Shown in pieces: positions 22,137 to 33,758 of a DNA stretch of 64,000 nt. This stretch comes from Sequoia sempervirens (Eukaryota > Streptophyta > Pinopsida > Cupressales > Cupressaceae). The notes beneath the pieces are model-generated. The model searched no databases. It worked only from the letters and a program-made list of their open reading frames with translations, and had not been told where the DNA came from. A program made the position numbers and the translations under genes. The first letter of the stretch is position 1. The number at the start of each line of letters is the position of its first letter. The DNA lies in NCBI GenBank assembly GCA_007258455.2, contig VDFB02270651.1, positions 486,635,151-486,699,150 of the forward strand, read 5' to 3'.

Positions 22137-22527
22137 ATAAATGCTCCTTAATGCTTAGGATTTTCAAATGATTATAGATGTGTTTAAATACTTAAATGAA
22201 TGTCCTTAATACAAGACATAGGAAATAGTTGCATAAACATGTACTATGTTAGCTCTCAATGTCTAGTGGAAAAGGCCAAGTCATCAATTTGAATTTGGAG
22301 CTACACCATTTGAAATTGTTTCCACATGTCATAGAAATGATCCACAACAGGGGATACAACATCTCAAGGCAAAGATTAGGTGCATGAAAATGTGGGCTGA
22401 TAATGAGGTGAATATATGGAAACATGTGCAGATTAGGTAGGGCTAAGTAATGATGCACAAAGGAGAGAGTAAATGGGGGTATATAAGAACTAGAGGAGAA
22501 TGTACACATGTTATTATACAATCATAT
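22137..22527. repeat. Tandem duplication, copy 2 (about 390 bp)
   Basis: Follows copy 1 without spacer. Similarity ends at ATCATAT (22527), after which the sequence becomes unique. The high identity marks a recent event compared with the old transposons nearby. Confidence 0.97.
22249..22521 (-). CDS. Hypothetical 90-aa ORF, tandem copy 2
   Basis: Encodes exactly the same 90 residues as the ORF 389 bp to the left, with four silent nucleotide differences (22348, 22438, 22456, 22504). The stop codon and start are preserved. Nothing in the sequence identifies a function. Upstream on the minus strand (above 22521) there is no obvious TATA box. The only strong TATA lies on the opposite strand inside the ORF. 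Treat it as a candidate only. Confidence 0.3.
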   Translation of the reverse strand: MYNNMCTFSSSSYIPPFTLSFVHHYLALPNLHMFPYIHLIISPHFHAPNLCLEMLYPLLWIISMTCGNNFKWCSSKFKLMTWPFPLDIES

Positions 22528-24125
22528 TAAAACATTCCATCAAAATGGACCAAAACTAAATAAGGGATAGGGGAGACAACCCGATACTTGAGCATGTTTC
22601 AATAGTTATGATAGTATTTGTTTATATAATGCCCAATATTTTTATCAATATTGGACCAATAGTTGTGACTTTAAAGTTGTTAGTGTTGATGATGACTACC
22701 CATAATTAAACAAAATGTATTCCTTTGATCTAAAAAGCAACCAATCATGTGATGCCACATCAGCACTCAATAAAACATGCTGTGAATGCACAAGTATTGG
22801 TCTCACATTTATTTTTGGGCCCTTTTAGACACCTTGACAAAAAGCATGCTGATGTGGTCGTTAAACCTTAGTTATAAGCAGGAGACTTGTCAAGTAAGCT
22901 GCTGTAAAAAATTGGTAGTGATTTGAAATTTCCACATAGAATAATTAAAGTGCGAAGTTAGGATTCTCAACTACTCGATCCTCTCCCCTATATGTGTGAA
23001 TGAAAGAAAAAGTATATGAAAAGAAAATATATATTTACTGTCAGCCAGTGTCCTCCCACGTCCCCAAATTTTGGTACCATAATGCCTCATCCGCGAAATT
23101 TCATGGAAAATAGAAAAAATACCACTTTAGTAGAAAATAGTTACATGCTGCCTTTTCAGCTTATGTTATCCTTGGGTTTTGCGTTGCTCCTCCTTCCTGC
23201 TTTAGTCCAAGGATTTTGTTAGTTAATATAGAGGGAATAGTTAGATCCGTACGTTTCATTTTATTAGTCTTATTTTATCTGAGATGCTTCTAATTTAAGC
23301 TATTGGTGTCTCTCTCAGTGGTAGTATCCCCACCAGTAAATAAAGAACATTACATCATTATGCCTGGCGTCTAGGTAAATAAATACCAACATCATAATGT
23401 TCATAACAATTCTAATCCTCTTCCCGTTTTCATTAAAATTACTACTCAAGTTCATGCTTACAGGTAATCCATTGACTAATATTTGTTGTCTTAATTTTCA
23501 GTTTTTTTGGACAAAAAAACTGATAGATTACATAAGGAATATAATGTACATCAAGAATGAGGCACCAAAAAGCTGCATCTTCCTACTCGAGCCATAGAAG
23601 AGATAAGATGCCTAATTGTGCCCTAAAATCAAAATAAAAAAGATATATTTGCAGAAGAGCTCAGCATGAGCCATGACATACATGAGCCAGTAGAAAATGT
23701 CGAGTACTACATCCAAAACCTGTAATGAGAAAGCATTTGACTATACACTAGCTCGATTGCAGCTCCTTTCCATCAGCTTGGATTCAAACAATAAAATTTG
23801 AAATAAAGTAAACCTAGATGCAATGAGTGCTAAGTGGACCATTCGATATCATGAGAGATGGGTTCTTGTTGAACCACTACTCATGAAACATGGGTCAATG
23901 AGTTTGACTCGAAACTACACGGTTGAATCCTGATAGCAATATCATAATTTGACACGCTGTGGAAAAATACCTCCTACTTATAAAGTAAACCTTATCTTTG
24001 AGCTAACTTGTATTATCTCATAAAGGATTATTCGAGCCGATCTTCATCGAGAATTCTTCTCTACGACTTGCGTTGAAGGTAATAATACAGACTTCTACAA
24101 CTGCCTGTGCATGGAATCGTTTTGC
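22528..24125. other. 3' flank and likely 3' UTR of the DmX-like gene; otherwise unassigned
   Basis: The part next to 24125 should hold the 3' UTR of the minus-strand gene. AATAAA on the minus strand (TTTATT at about 23260-23265) is one possible polyadenylation signal, but it is far from the stop and others may be used. On the plus strand a short frame, 23148-23222, encodes MLPFQLMLSLGFALLLLPAL then VQGFC and a stop. It looks like a signal peptide and overlaps a possible splice donor (TTTTGTTAGT). No further exon could be traced convincingly. Confidence 0.4.
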
Positions 24126-24230
24126 TTATTTATAAGATATTTCACTTGCATGCTGGAATATCTTTATAGCACCATCTCCGCCGCAAGTAAGAAAACCGCT
24201 TGGAAAGATTTGGATATCTGTCCCAGCAGC
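24126..24230 (-). CDS. Last coding exon of DmX/Rav1-like WD40 gene
   Basis: Encodes 34 residues plus stop (TAA at 24126-24128). The minus strand has a good acceptor, TTTGCTGTAG, directly before GCTGCTGGG. The peptide contains TDIQIFPSGFLTCGGDGAIK, the final blade strand of the C-terminal WD40 propeller of plant DmX/Rav1-like proteins. In that family the block directly follows the SRGFGGVVR sequence that ends the previous exon at 53168. The phase (0) matches. It ends with a short Lys-terminated tail. Family knowledge: DmX/rabconnectin-3 proteins belong to RAVE-type complexes that assist V-ATPase assembly on endomembranes. That role is transferred, not shown here. Confidence 0.85.
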   Translation of the reverse strand, partial: AAGTDIQIFPSGFLTCGGDGAIKIFQHASEISYK

Positions 24231-27200
24231 CTACAGCAAAGAAAAATAAAGAACATAAGTTCACCCTTCAAAAAGGTAAACATTTACACTAAAAAATTAC
24301 AGATCTCTGAGTTCACAAAACTAGATAGTTGCAGTTGCACATTGTTTCAGAAAAACATATCGCTCCATCAAGTAGGTATATGAAAATAAATTGAAAACAC
24401 GGAATTTTATTCCAAAACATGTGTAAACCACATTGTGCGTATACATAATTTATAGATAAAATGCGTGTAACTTATAAAAATGATCCATATAAAGATGCGA
24501 AATTTTACAAGGACAAACTGCATAGAACATTATGGCTTGTAGTTAAATTTGCTGCTTAACATTACTGATTACACTATAAGGCTAAAGAAAAAGAGGGAAA
24601 GGATAAAAAAAAATTATACTAGAATCCACAAATAACCAAAGTGTTCAACTAGAAATTTCATGCATATAAATAAAGGCACTACAATTGTTCCCAGGCAGTC
24701 GACAAAATCACTTAACAAGATCATTTAGCCAGAAAAAACAAACTTAATGCAGCTATGGAATAGAAGAACCAGAAGGAAACAAATTAAGTTAATCATTAAT
24801 GTCTTCAAATTACCAAAGTAGACCAATGGACTTGAAAGTACGTACAACTCTAGTAGAGAAGTACAGGGGTACAGGAAATGTGGGTTAAGTAACTAAACAT
24901 TAAAAAATAATAAAAATACAACAAAGCATTGAGATAACCCATGAGACTTAAATACATGATAGATCGCCATGTGAGGAAAAGATAGCAGTCCATGAATGGA
25001 AACAAGCACTGTCACACATTTATTACAAGGGTCGGGCTAGACGAACCAATGACATATTGTTGATACAAATTAGATGATAAGAAATGTAGTAAATCCAGTT
25101 AATTGTTATAATCAGACCAACTTCAAAGTCGTATTTTTAAGTTACCAAGGTGCAAGTACAGCTACAAGGGTTTGACCTTTTTCCAGACCCTGCTTTTGGT
25201 ATGGCTTGGATATATGGAGAGAGATTAGCAGATTTAACTATAATATAAATGTGCAAATTTTTATTTATTTATTTTAATTCCCCATCAATTTTTGATAAGT
25301 ACTGACCAAGTACATCCAAGGTGCATCAATGCCATATGAAGTAGGTACCTGAACAAGATTTGGGAAAAATGAAAAACCTAGAATGTAACCAAGATGCTGG
25401 GAAGGTGTTGTATTGAGTACATCTTGCAAATAGAAATTTTTCATATTTCATGATGTTGTGGTCCATATTTGTGTGGCAAGCCACACATTAAGATTGGATA
25501 ACATTTTCATAAGGGAGGTTGTATGACATTGCAAATGTATTTTGTGTGAGTAGCACATTGGGTGGATCATGATTTAGTGAGCGCATGGTCAACTGAGCTC
25601 ATTGGAGAAATGCATCTAATAATTTGGGACCATCGTAAAATAAATTCAATATTGTAAAAAAAAAAAAATCTTGGGACATGGCTGCTAGGCTTAGAGAGGA
25701 GCAATATTGGTGCCTTGGAGAATGCCTTGTCACATGGTCTAGTGGCAAATTTGGGCACACACCTTGGAGATGTTTTGTGCATTGCTTGTTTTTGCTTGGT
25801 TCATTAATTAATTATTGGTGACAAGGTGGTTTGAGAAGTTTGTAGTAAGTTTTCCTCTCAATGTTGCTCTCTTGCATATAAATAGGAGGCTTGAGATGGT
25901 GTTAATCATCACTTTGTCATCTTGTACTTGTTCACTGTGAGTGAAGCTTGTTGTAAGTACATTGTTGCTTGAGTACTTTGTTGAGGAGATCAAGAGGAGC
26001 ATGGAGTCAGATGTGTGACTCTCATTTGTTCTTGGATCAATCTCATGGGAAAGCAACCATGCTTATTTGCTGCTGAAAAGGAGGTTGCATTTTGCATGGT
26101 TTCCTCCTTGATTGAGAGCCTTTGCCATGTCCCCTTCTCAAGCAAAGTTCAATGAAGATCCTCAGCCTATTATTTTAATTCGCGTAGTCTAATGGGGTGG
26201 TGCAAGGGAAAATATTTTAATAATTTAATTAAAGTATTTGAAAAAATAATTTGAATTATATTCATAAAATACAACTTTGTTTTATTATTAAAAAACTGTT
26301 TTAAAAGAGAGACCAAATGTGATACTAGGAATGGGGTCCAAAAAGTAATGTATTTTTTAAAGGTTTCGTCGCTTTTCAGAAACTAAAGATTGGAGGGAAA
26401 AAGAGAAAAACATATATATATTTTTCTTTATAAAGCCTATACAAGGAGTTAAGGAGTGGAGAGGGTTACCAATTCATACTATTAAATTTATTTCTCTATT
26501 TCTCTTGAGATTGAACATTGTTTGTCTTTCCTACTTTAAAACGAAAATGATTTGACATAGAATAGATTTAAGGACCAAAACCCTTGTATTCATTTTGAGT
26601 AATTCCACTTGGGGATTACCAATGAGATAATGGTTTGTAGTTATTTTCCAGATTCTGTTTAGTGTTGCAGTAGTTTGTGAGTTTATGGAATGTTCATTCT
26701 TGTAATCAGTCTGTGATGCTGTGGGATAACTTTTGTTGTTGTTTAATGATAAATATTATTGTTATAATATTTACTGGCTGAACTAGCTATATTTTCCAGC
26801 CACATTTATATGGTACCTACAGTGTTATATTGTTTATTTTAATTACTAACAGTCTACAGCATCAAGGTATTGTTGTACCCTTTTTAGTACCTATTTGCAG
26901 CTTTATTTAGTCCCAAAAGCGGGCTGCAACATTTCCTAACCTGGCCGCAACATTTGGAACAACCTTTGGTTGCCGCACCAAGCACAAAAGGGTGCGATTC
27001 ATAAAGCAAGTATAATATAATATTTATGAACTTCGAAATCTGGCCACCACATTAATCTTGGACAATCGTAGCCTTTAATAGCTGCTGTGTTAATCCAGTA
27101 CAACCTGACATACTTCATTAACATAGTCATATCTTCAAAGGGGAGCTACATACTTGGGGTTCGGTAATAAGTTTCTTATTTTAGCATGACATTTCTCCAA

Positions 27201-27797
27201 TGACAATCAATAATTCATTCATTGTTATAAAAATATTTTCATTGTAATTTCTATGTTGTTTATCATTAGATTATTAAAAGAATTATTGATGATTTTAGTA
27301 TTGTAAGTTTTGATGGTTATGCCAACATGATATTAGAAAATCATATGCTTTTCAACTTTATATTTTTAAATTTTAATGCAATTTGTGTAGTTCTTCACTA
27401 GATCGAGATTTTATAATTTGTTTTGGAAGGCTTGCCACCAAAACTAGCTTCAATTATTTTCAGTTTTTAGTACGCTGTAATCTAGAAGGTTTGCCACCAA
27501 AAAAATATTTCATTACTTCTAAACTTTTAAATAATATTTTGTACTTCCAAAATTTTGTATCAACTGCTATATTGAGTTGTGCGGGTTGTTGCCAACAAGA
27601 ATTTTATAGTAATATCAATTGAACCCCATTTTATCGTATTCTCTCATCTTGCCCACATCAAAAATTTGGTGATTAAAAGGTGTTACGGTTGCATGTTTGT
27701 TCATTGTGAAAGTGAAAAAAAAAATCAGTTCAGGACATTACAGTTTTGAACTCCATATCAAGAATTAGAGCCTGATATTGTATTGTAACTATTGTGT
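24231..27797. other. Intron sequence with LTR-like promoter segments, unassigned
   Basis: No coding domain seen. Two segments look like U3-R parts of old plus-strand LTRs. One spans about 25452-26150, with CATATAAATAGG at 25875-25886. The other is around 26340-26560, with a TTTATAAAGCC box near 26428. Neither has a detectable partner or primer site, so both are only suggestions. Confidence 0.35.
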
Positions 27798-28040
27798 TGT
27801 TGGAAAAACACTGGTTTCAATGTCTTGGATGTTGGGTTTTCCCAAGGTATATCAATGTCTCTCTCACTCTTTCTAGTGTGTTGTTATTTCATTCATTCTT
27901 GTTATGTGTGGTTTATGCCTGAATGTTGCTGAGGTTTATATAGATTAGGAATATCATTGTGGCATCTTTCCTCATAGGACTAATGGTGAAAATTATTTTG
28001 CACAATGATTAATATAAGAAATTGTTTGTATTTCCTTTCA
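27798..28040 (+). repeat. Candidate copia-type LTR with primer site
   Basis: Starts TGTTGGAAAAAC, ends TTTCCTTTCA, and is followed three bases later by TGGTATCAAGAG (28044-28055), a tRNA-Met-type primer-binding site. The length of 243 bp fits a small Ty1/copia or non-autonomous LTR element. No second LTR was found downstream. Confidence 0.5.
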
Positions 28041-30299
28041 TTTTGGTATCAAGAGATTTATCTGAGTTTTGATATTGGTAATACAACTGAATTTCCTTAC
28101 CCAAGAGTTACCTAAACTAGTATTGTATCCAAGAAGAACAACATGAATAATCCTCAAATGCTGGACTTCCCAAGGTTGGATTAAAATTGAAGAAAAAGGG
28201 TACACTCTAGCAAATCTTATCAAAGAATATGGTTGAAAAGACATGCTAAGAGTAGAAAAACTATGGAAAGAGTAGCTCATTCCCAATGTAGTGTACGCCT
28301 CCTTGAAGTCTATTCTTAAAGATTGAAAAGAAGAGTTTAATCTAATAGACATTAACCAAATAAGCAACACCACTCCAAATGAAGCAAACCAACTAACAAG
28401 TGAAGATTTTATCCTCTAAGCCAAGCAACAAAAATAGAAAGAAGCAAGTTGTAAGATTAAATCAACATTAAGTTCATTCAAGAAACATCTACACTTAGTT
28501 AAGAAAATGGAAAAAGAGGATTTGGAAAGGGCGCCTATCTTTTTATTATTATCAATGCTTTTATGTAGCAGACCCAAATGCAACCACAATGCAAGTTAGC
28601 TTAAGAAAGTTCTATGATTCTTAAAGTACCCTCTAGATTCAAATATAAAACTTTAAGTTTTAACTAATGACAGACTAAACCATTGCAACTCATACGATGA
28701 AGATGCAAGCTAGAAATGACAAAACTAACGAAGAATTGGTAACTCTATATGTAAAGGATGATTATTACGGTTGTAATGTGTAGGGACATCAAACAAAATT
28801 ATCTAAGTACTTTAAAATAAGCATGGAATATGCAAGAAAGGCTCTAAATCAAAGTTGTTGGAAATGGATACAATATCAGATATAAATATAGTAAATTTTC
28901 AAGACTCTCTAATATAGAAATGGCTAGATACAACAATTATAAAAAATACACATGTACTCAATTATTGAAATTTGAAACATCTCAAGGCATAGAGCATAAC
29001 ACTTTATTTATATTTTTTGGTTTTTATATTTTTAATTTATAATACTTGCTTGGTTATATTATAATATTTATATATAAAATGCATATATATATATGTATGT
29101 ATATAGAGTTAATAGTTCATCCCCTGCATTGCCTTGACTTGCGTTTAGTTCATATCCTGCCTGGATTTTGAGCTGATTCGGACAAGGATTCTTCTAGCGC
29201 ACATGAATAGAACTGTGGGTTTGGATTGGATAAGCTTGAGCAAAACCTGTGATGAACCCAAAAGAACTCAAACATTTCAGAGGAAAATCATCTCTAAACA
29301 TATTTTTTTCAAAAAATATCTATTTTTTAAATCATTTTAACATATTAACTATCCACACTGCATCTAATGCCTCATTTACCCATTCCAAACACCATCCATG
29401 CTATGTCCAAGGCCTCAAAAGAAATAACCACAATCTTTCATGTCTCCTACATCTGAATGGCATTGCTCAGGGAAATGAATGGTAATAGGACTACTGTGGG
29501 AGCTGCATTTCTTTGTAGAATGTGATTGTTACTGGCTTCATGTTGTTAACAATGGCGTGCACTAAAGGAACTCAAATACCTAAACTAAATAATGTAAGGT
29601 GCAGATTCATTCTCAACAGCTAAGAGTGCATGTACACTGTCATGTACAAGAGTTATAATTATTTGAGCCAATTTAGATGACTTTATTATGAAACTTTGCA
29701 TTTCATGTCAAATTTATAGTTAGTATCCTCATCATGTTAGTCAATATTAGCTAGTGATCCTTCTTGCTAATCTGTCATGTTACTAGGTCATAGCCTAGGT
29801 TGTATGCTAACCGTGTGTGCAAGTCATTCATGGATAAGGAATGACAAACTATGATGAGTGACTCTTTCAAAGCTTGAAGACTCCAAGGTGAAATAGAAGA
29901 CGATACATCAACAAATTCTAGAAGGCAAGGACAATGGAATGGAATGATTGAGAAAGTCTCTTTACCATTCCATTCAGCAAAGCAAATGTGAGAAAAAATG
30001 CTAGAAGAGAATGGCAATTCAAATGGTAGACATGGTATAAAAGCACAATGAGGAAATAAATGCATTTTTCTAAATAGATAAAGCACACTTTAATAGTGGC
30101 TCAACCATCAAGAAATCATGTCAAAGCTGGCAAAGGCCAAGAGAAATTTTGCCAAGGAAGAAATAAGGTTGAAAAAAGGACTCTAATGCACTTCTAACAT
30201 GGCATAGCTAGTCCTAAAAAATCCACCAAAGGTGGCTCAATCATCTTAAAACCATGCTTAAATGAGGTAAGTTTAAAGAATATAAGAATGGCACATATA
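28041..30299 (+). other. Possible internal region of a decayed LTR element; otherwise unassigned
   Basis: Downstream of the primer site, plus-strand frames to about 28950 are Lys/Asn-rich but heavily interrupted, and no gag or pol motif is certain. A short TA-rich microsatellite lies near 29080-29110. Plus-strand 29249-29485 and minus-strand 29775-30086 frames have no recognisable family. Confidence 0.35.
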
Positions 30300-30940
30300 T
30301 TGAACTTAAGAGTAAATGAACAATTAAGATAAAAAACATCGTCTAATTGGATCTAATCTACATTTTATTTTCCAATAACCAACCATAGTAAGGATTGGGG
30401 AGGAAAGCATGATAGGGCACCTAGAGACTGTTCATCACAATTAAGCCCAAGAGCATGGTATAACACCCCTTGGCCCACAAGTGGTAGGAACTCCTGTTAC
30501 CATCCAACATGGGGTGGCCTACTTACATTGTGGAACCGATCTACTACCTCTCCCAATCATGTTTCCTTGATAATCCATGCCTCATTGCTTATAGTGAAAC
30601 AAATAGAATAAATCAAAAATTAGAATAGCCTTAAATAAATTAGCAATTCCCATTAGTAACTAGGTTAAAGATACATAAGAGATTGTATATATATAAAAAC
30701 ATTATACTCCATCATGATGCATACCAATTACTTATTAAATTCAATGGTTGCTACTTTTCTGAATCAGATATTTATTTTTATCTGATCTCCTTTGATCCTC
30801 TTTCATTTGAAATATTCCTCTTTTTATATCTTGTGGTGGGGAAGAGTCACCTCTTTCCACTCCTTACCATTGTAAGGGACATATCTCTTCAAAACCCAAG
30901 CGCTGCCTTGTCTTGTTAATGACATGCTTTCCCAAGTGTT
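30300..30940 (-). repeat. Partial 3' LTR of the host chromovirus
   Basis: The stretch 30300-30395 matches 51869-51967 (shared TTGAACTTAAGAGTAAATGA and CCAACCATAGTAAGGATTG). A minus-strand TATA box GATATAAAAA lies at 30831-30840. The outer U5 end, about 107 bp in the other copy, is missing. The inner edge near 30940 is approximate. Confidence 0.6.
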
Positions 30941-30977
30941 GCCTTTAATTAATTATATGTTTATTAATTACTTGCTT

Positions 30978-31317
30978 TTATGGAATAGCTTCCCATGATT
31001 TCCTTTGTATTTTTGATCCCTTTGCTATTGTTTTTCTACCAGCGATTTCATTCTTATTGTTGCAAGGTCTTATAGGTGGGGGCATGATAGTCCACACTTC
31101 TCGAGATTGCTTGTCCTCAAGCAATTTCAAATTTGTGTGATCAAATATTTTCGCTCCTTCCCAAGTGGCGTCCTCTATAGATAGACCCTTCCATTTTGCC
31201 AGGGACTCAGAGATAGTCTTGTTTCTTAGCTTTTTTTCCTGCTTATGAAGAATGGCTTCGGGTTCCAAAATCAATTTAACTTCATCATCATGTGGAGGTA
31301 ATTCTAAACATGGAGTA
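30978..31317 (-). pseudogene. Integrase chromodomain of the host chromovirus
   Basis: The minus-strand frame reads TPCLELPPHDDEVKLILEPE, then AILHKQEKKLRNKTISESLA, KWKGLSIEDATWEGAKIF and LKLLEDKQ. This is a clear chromodomain at the C-terminus of a chromovirus integrase, with the WKG and EDATWE signatures kept. Chromodomains of this kind bind modified histones and steer integration (family knowledge). The upstream frame is cut at 31318 by a 2.4-kb LTR element, and the join to 33759 also needs a 1-bp frameshift. The stop at 30978-30980 is the likely natural end. Confidence 0.9.
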
Positions 31318-31322
31318 ACATG

Positions 31323-31585
31323 TGACTTAGGACATATATTTAATATTTGCATAGTGCAACATTTAATAATGTTCCCACATTTGTCTCAGGTAGTTTCACC
31401 CGTGATTCATCGGTGTGTCTATTCACCGCCTTTCCTTGCCTATTTAATAGGCTTCTTTGTACATTATTCATTATCTTATCTTAGCTTTTAATAAAGCTTA
31501 TCACATATTTGGTGATTATTAGTTTCTCGATTGTGAGGGTTGAGTTGCAGGTTGTTCCTGGGTGATTTGGAGCTTAGCTCTGATA
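31323..31585 (+). repeat. 5' LTR of the small LTR element (internally deleted)
   Basis: 263 bp. It starts TG and then jumps to ACTTAGGACATATATT, lacking about 45 bp present in the 3' LTR between TG and this point. Confidence 0.9.
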
Positions 31586-31597
31586 TGGTATCAGAGC
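31586..31597 (+). other. Primer-binding site, tRNA-Met
   Basis: TGGTATCAGAGC, an exact match to the canonical initiator tRNA-Met complement, abutting the 5' LTR. Confidence 0.92.
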
Positions 31598-33445
31598 AGA
31601 CCTCCTGTCCTTCCTTCTGCTAAGGATTTCTTGCCTGTTGGTGAGCTTGAGAGTTGAGATCACTGGTGTTTTGGCAGACTTCCGTGTGGTTACCCTGCAC
31701 CTTTATCAAGATTTCTGTAGTGCATATTTTGCAAAAATAAAAAATATATATATATTTTGCAAAATATTTTTCTGTAGTATTTTCTTTGAAAATTTGGGGC
31801 AAAATTTGTCCGACAAAAATTCTCTATAATTTTTGTATTTTCAGTCTGAGGGCATATTATATATTTGTGGGCTTTAAAATCTCTACGGAATATTCTATTG
31901 TCAAATCTCAGGTATATCACTGTCATTTATGTACGTTCATTATGGCCGGATCTAATATTGTAATCTACATTTATCTGTAATTGTATTGGGTTCTATTGTA
32001 TCGGCTCCATCCGCATCGTTCGCCCAAGTTTGTCGGTGTACACCGCTTATCAACCGACGGTGGTATGAAGTTTTCCATCAGCCTGATCCAGTCCCGTCAC
32101 TGGTCTTTGTCGGTTGATCCATCATTGGCGTCCTTCGTACCTCTACATTGGCTCAGCATATCTTCAATAGGGCATTGATTCCATTGGCTTGTGAAATTGG
32201 CATCACAGAAGGGCCCTCTCACATCGGCCGACCGACCTTTCTATCCCTGTCACATTGTTTGGCAGATCTGCAACTATTGGCGTACCTCCACCATGCATCA
32301 GCGCTAGTTCATTTATCCTCCACAGTCTCTGGCAATAAATTGTAGGTCACATCCGAGTACACCTTCTTGACAGATCGTCATTTTGATCTCATTGGGTATG
32401 AGTTCACATCATCTCCAATCATCGGCTTTGCAAATCACAGGAGGTATGCATTAATTTGTTTCACCGATCCTTCATTGTTCTGATCAGTTGTCATATTAGT
32501 TTGGAGCCAAAGGTATTTGTCGGTGGAATATTTGGTTATAATTGTTATTAAAAGCAAAGTTGATATTTAAACTTGTCTATTTTCCAAAGCTTTTAATATA
32601 TATTAAAACTTTGTATAAGGGCGACAAATATTTTATATTGGTGGTTTTTTTTTTTGACCTAAATGCTACTTAATCATATGGAGGACCGTACTTCAGCCCC
32701 CTGAGTGCCTGATTCTTGCACCAGATTAGTCTTGGTCGTGCCTAATTGCCTTTTTATAGGCCATTTTTAAAAAAAATTATAACTTTTGCAAACGGAGGCC
32801 ATTTTTTAGAAATGAGATATCGTTGGAAAGCTAATTCCATCCTCTATACAAATCTAAGGTTATTTTTCATCATGGAGGCAGATGTGAACATTCATCAATG
32901 CATGCACTATTTTCTTGTTTGTGTGCATTAGGTTTGCATTATTTGATCTCTGCACTTCAGTTAAGTTCCAAATCATCTTTCAATCGACTGTTGCTTCATA
33001 GATTCTAGAGATGTGCCAGTTTGCAAGTTTTCCAATGTTCCTTGGCATCGGGTCTGCTATTGCTTTATCATGATTCTGACTTGAGTCCTTGAGTGACTCT
33101 AATATGGTTTCTAGCAAACAAAAGTATATTTCCTTGATTGTCGCATTCAGGATTCGAGTGTTACTCCATAGTGTACTTCTAGTGCTTCTTCTTGCAGTAG
33201 GTTATCTCATTATGGGGGGTTGTATGATCTCTCTTATCATCCTTTGTATGGATAAAGATTGATTGGATTTGTGATGGATATCATTATTGTATTGTATCTC
33301 TCTTTTCGGGAGGAGTTTTGTCCCACTGGGTTTTCTCCTTTTCTCTGGTTGTGAGAGATCATTTTGTACATGGGTACCTAATATGGCCTTGTTGTTAGGA
33401 CTCATATTTGCATAATAATCTCCCTAAGTTTGCACTTAGGGGGGG

Positions 33446-33753
33446 TGTTGGTGTAAATAGATTTTTACCTTTTACACATTATCTTAAGTTTAACTTAGGA
33501 CATATATTTAATATTTAAATAGTGGAGCATTTAATAATGTTCTCGCATTTGTCACGGGTAGTTTCACCCGTGATTCATCGGTGAGTCTGTTCACCACCTT
33601 TCCTTGCCTATTTAATAGGATTCTATGTACATTATTCATTATCTTATCTTAGCTTTTAATAAAGCTTATCACATATTTGGTGATTATTATTTTCTCGGCT
33701 GTGAGGGTTGAGTTGTAGGTTGTTCCTGGGTGATTTGGAGCTTAGCTCTAACA
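33446..33753 (+). repeat. 3' LTR of the small LTR element
   Basis: 308 bp, TGTTGGTGTAAATAG...TCTAACA, full-length form of the LTR. It is preceded by the G-rich polypurine tract. Confidence 0.92.
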
Positions 33754-33758
33754 ACATG

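Larger units (their letters stand above)
31323..33753 (+). mobile_element. Small non-autonomous LTR retrotransposon (2.43 kb)
   Basis: Two LTRs (31323-31585 and 33446-33753) differ at about 7% of aligned positions. A primer site TGGTATCAGAGC (31586-31597) directly follows the 5' LTR, and a polypurine tract ACTTAGGGGGGG (about 33434-33445) precedes the 3' LTR. A perfect 5-bp target duplication ACATG lies at 31318-31322 and 33754-33758. The internal 1.84 kb has no gag or pol. LTR ends TGTTGG...AACA and tract style suggest a Ty1/copia-dependent element of the TRIM/LARD kind. Confidence 0.93.

Noticed and set aside
24111..24383. Plus-strand 90-codon frame over the last exon
   Set aside because: It is antisense to the exon encoding TDIQIFPSGFLTCGGDG, which has splice-site and family support on the minus strand.
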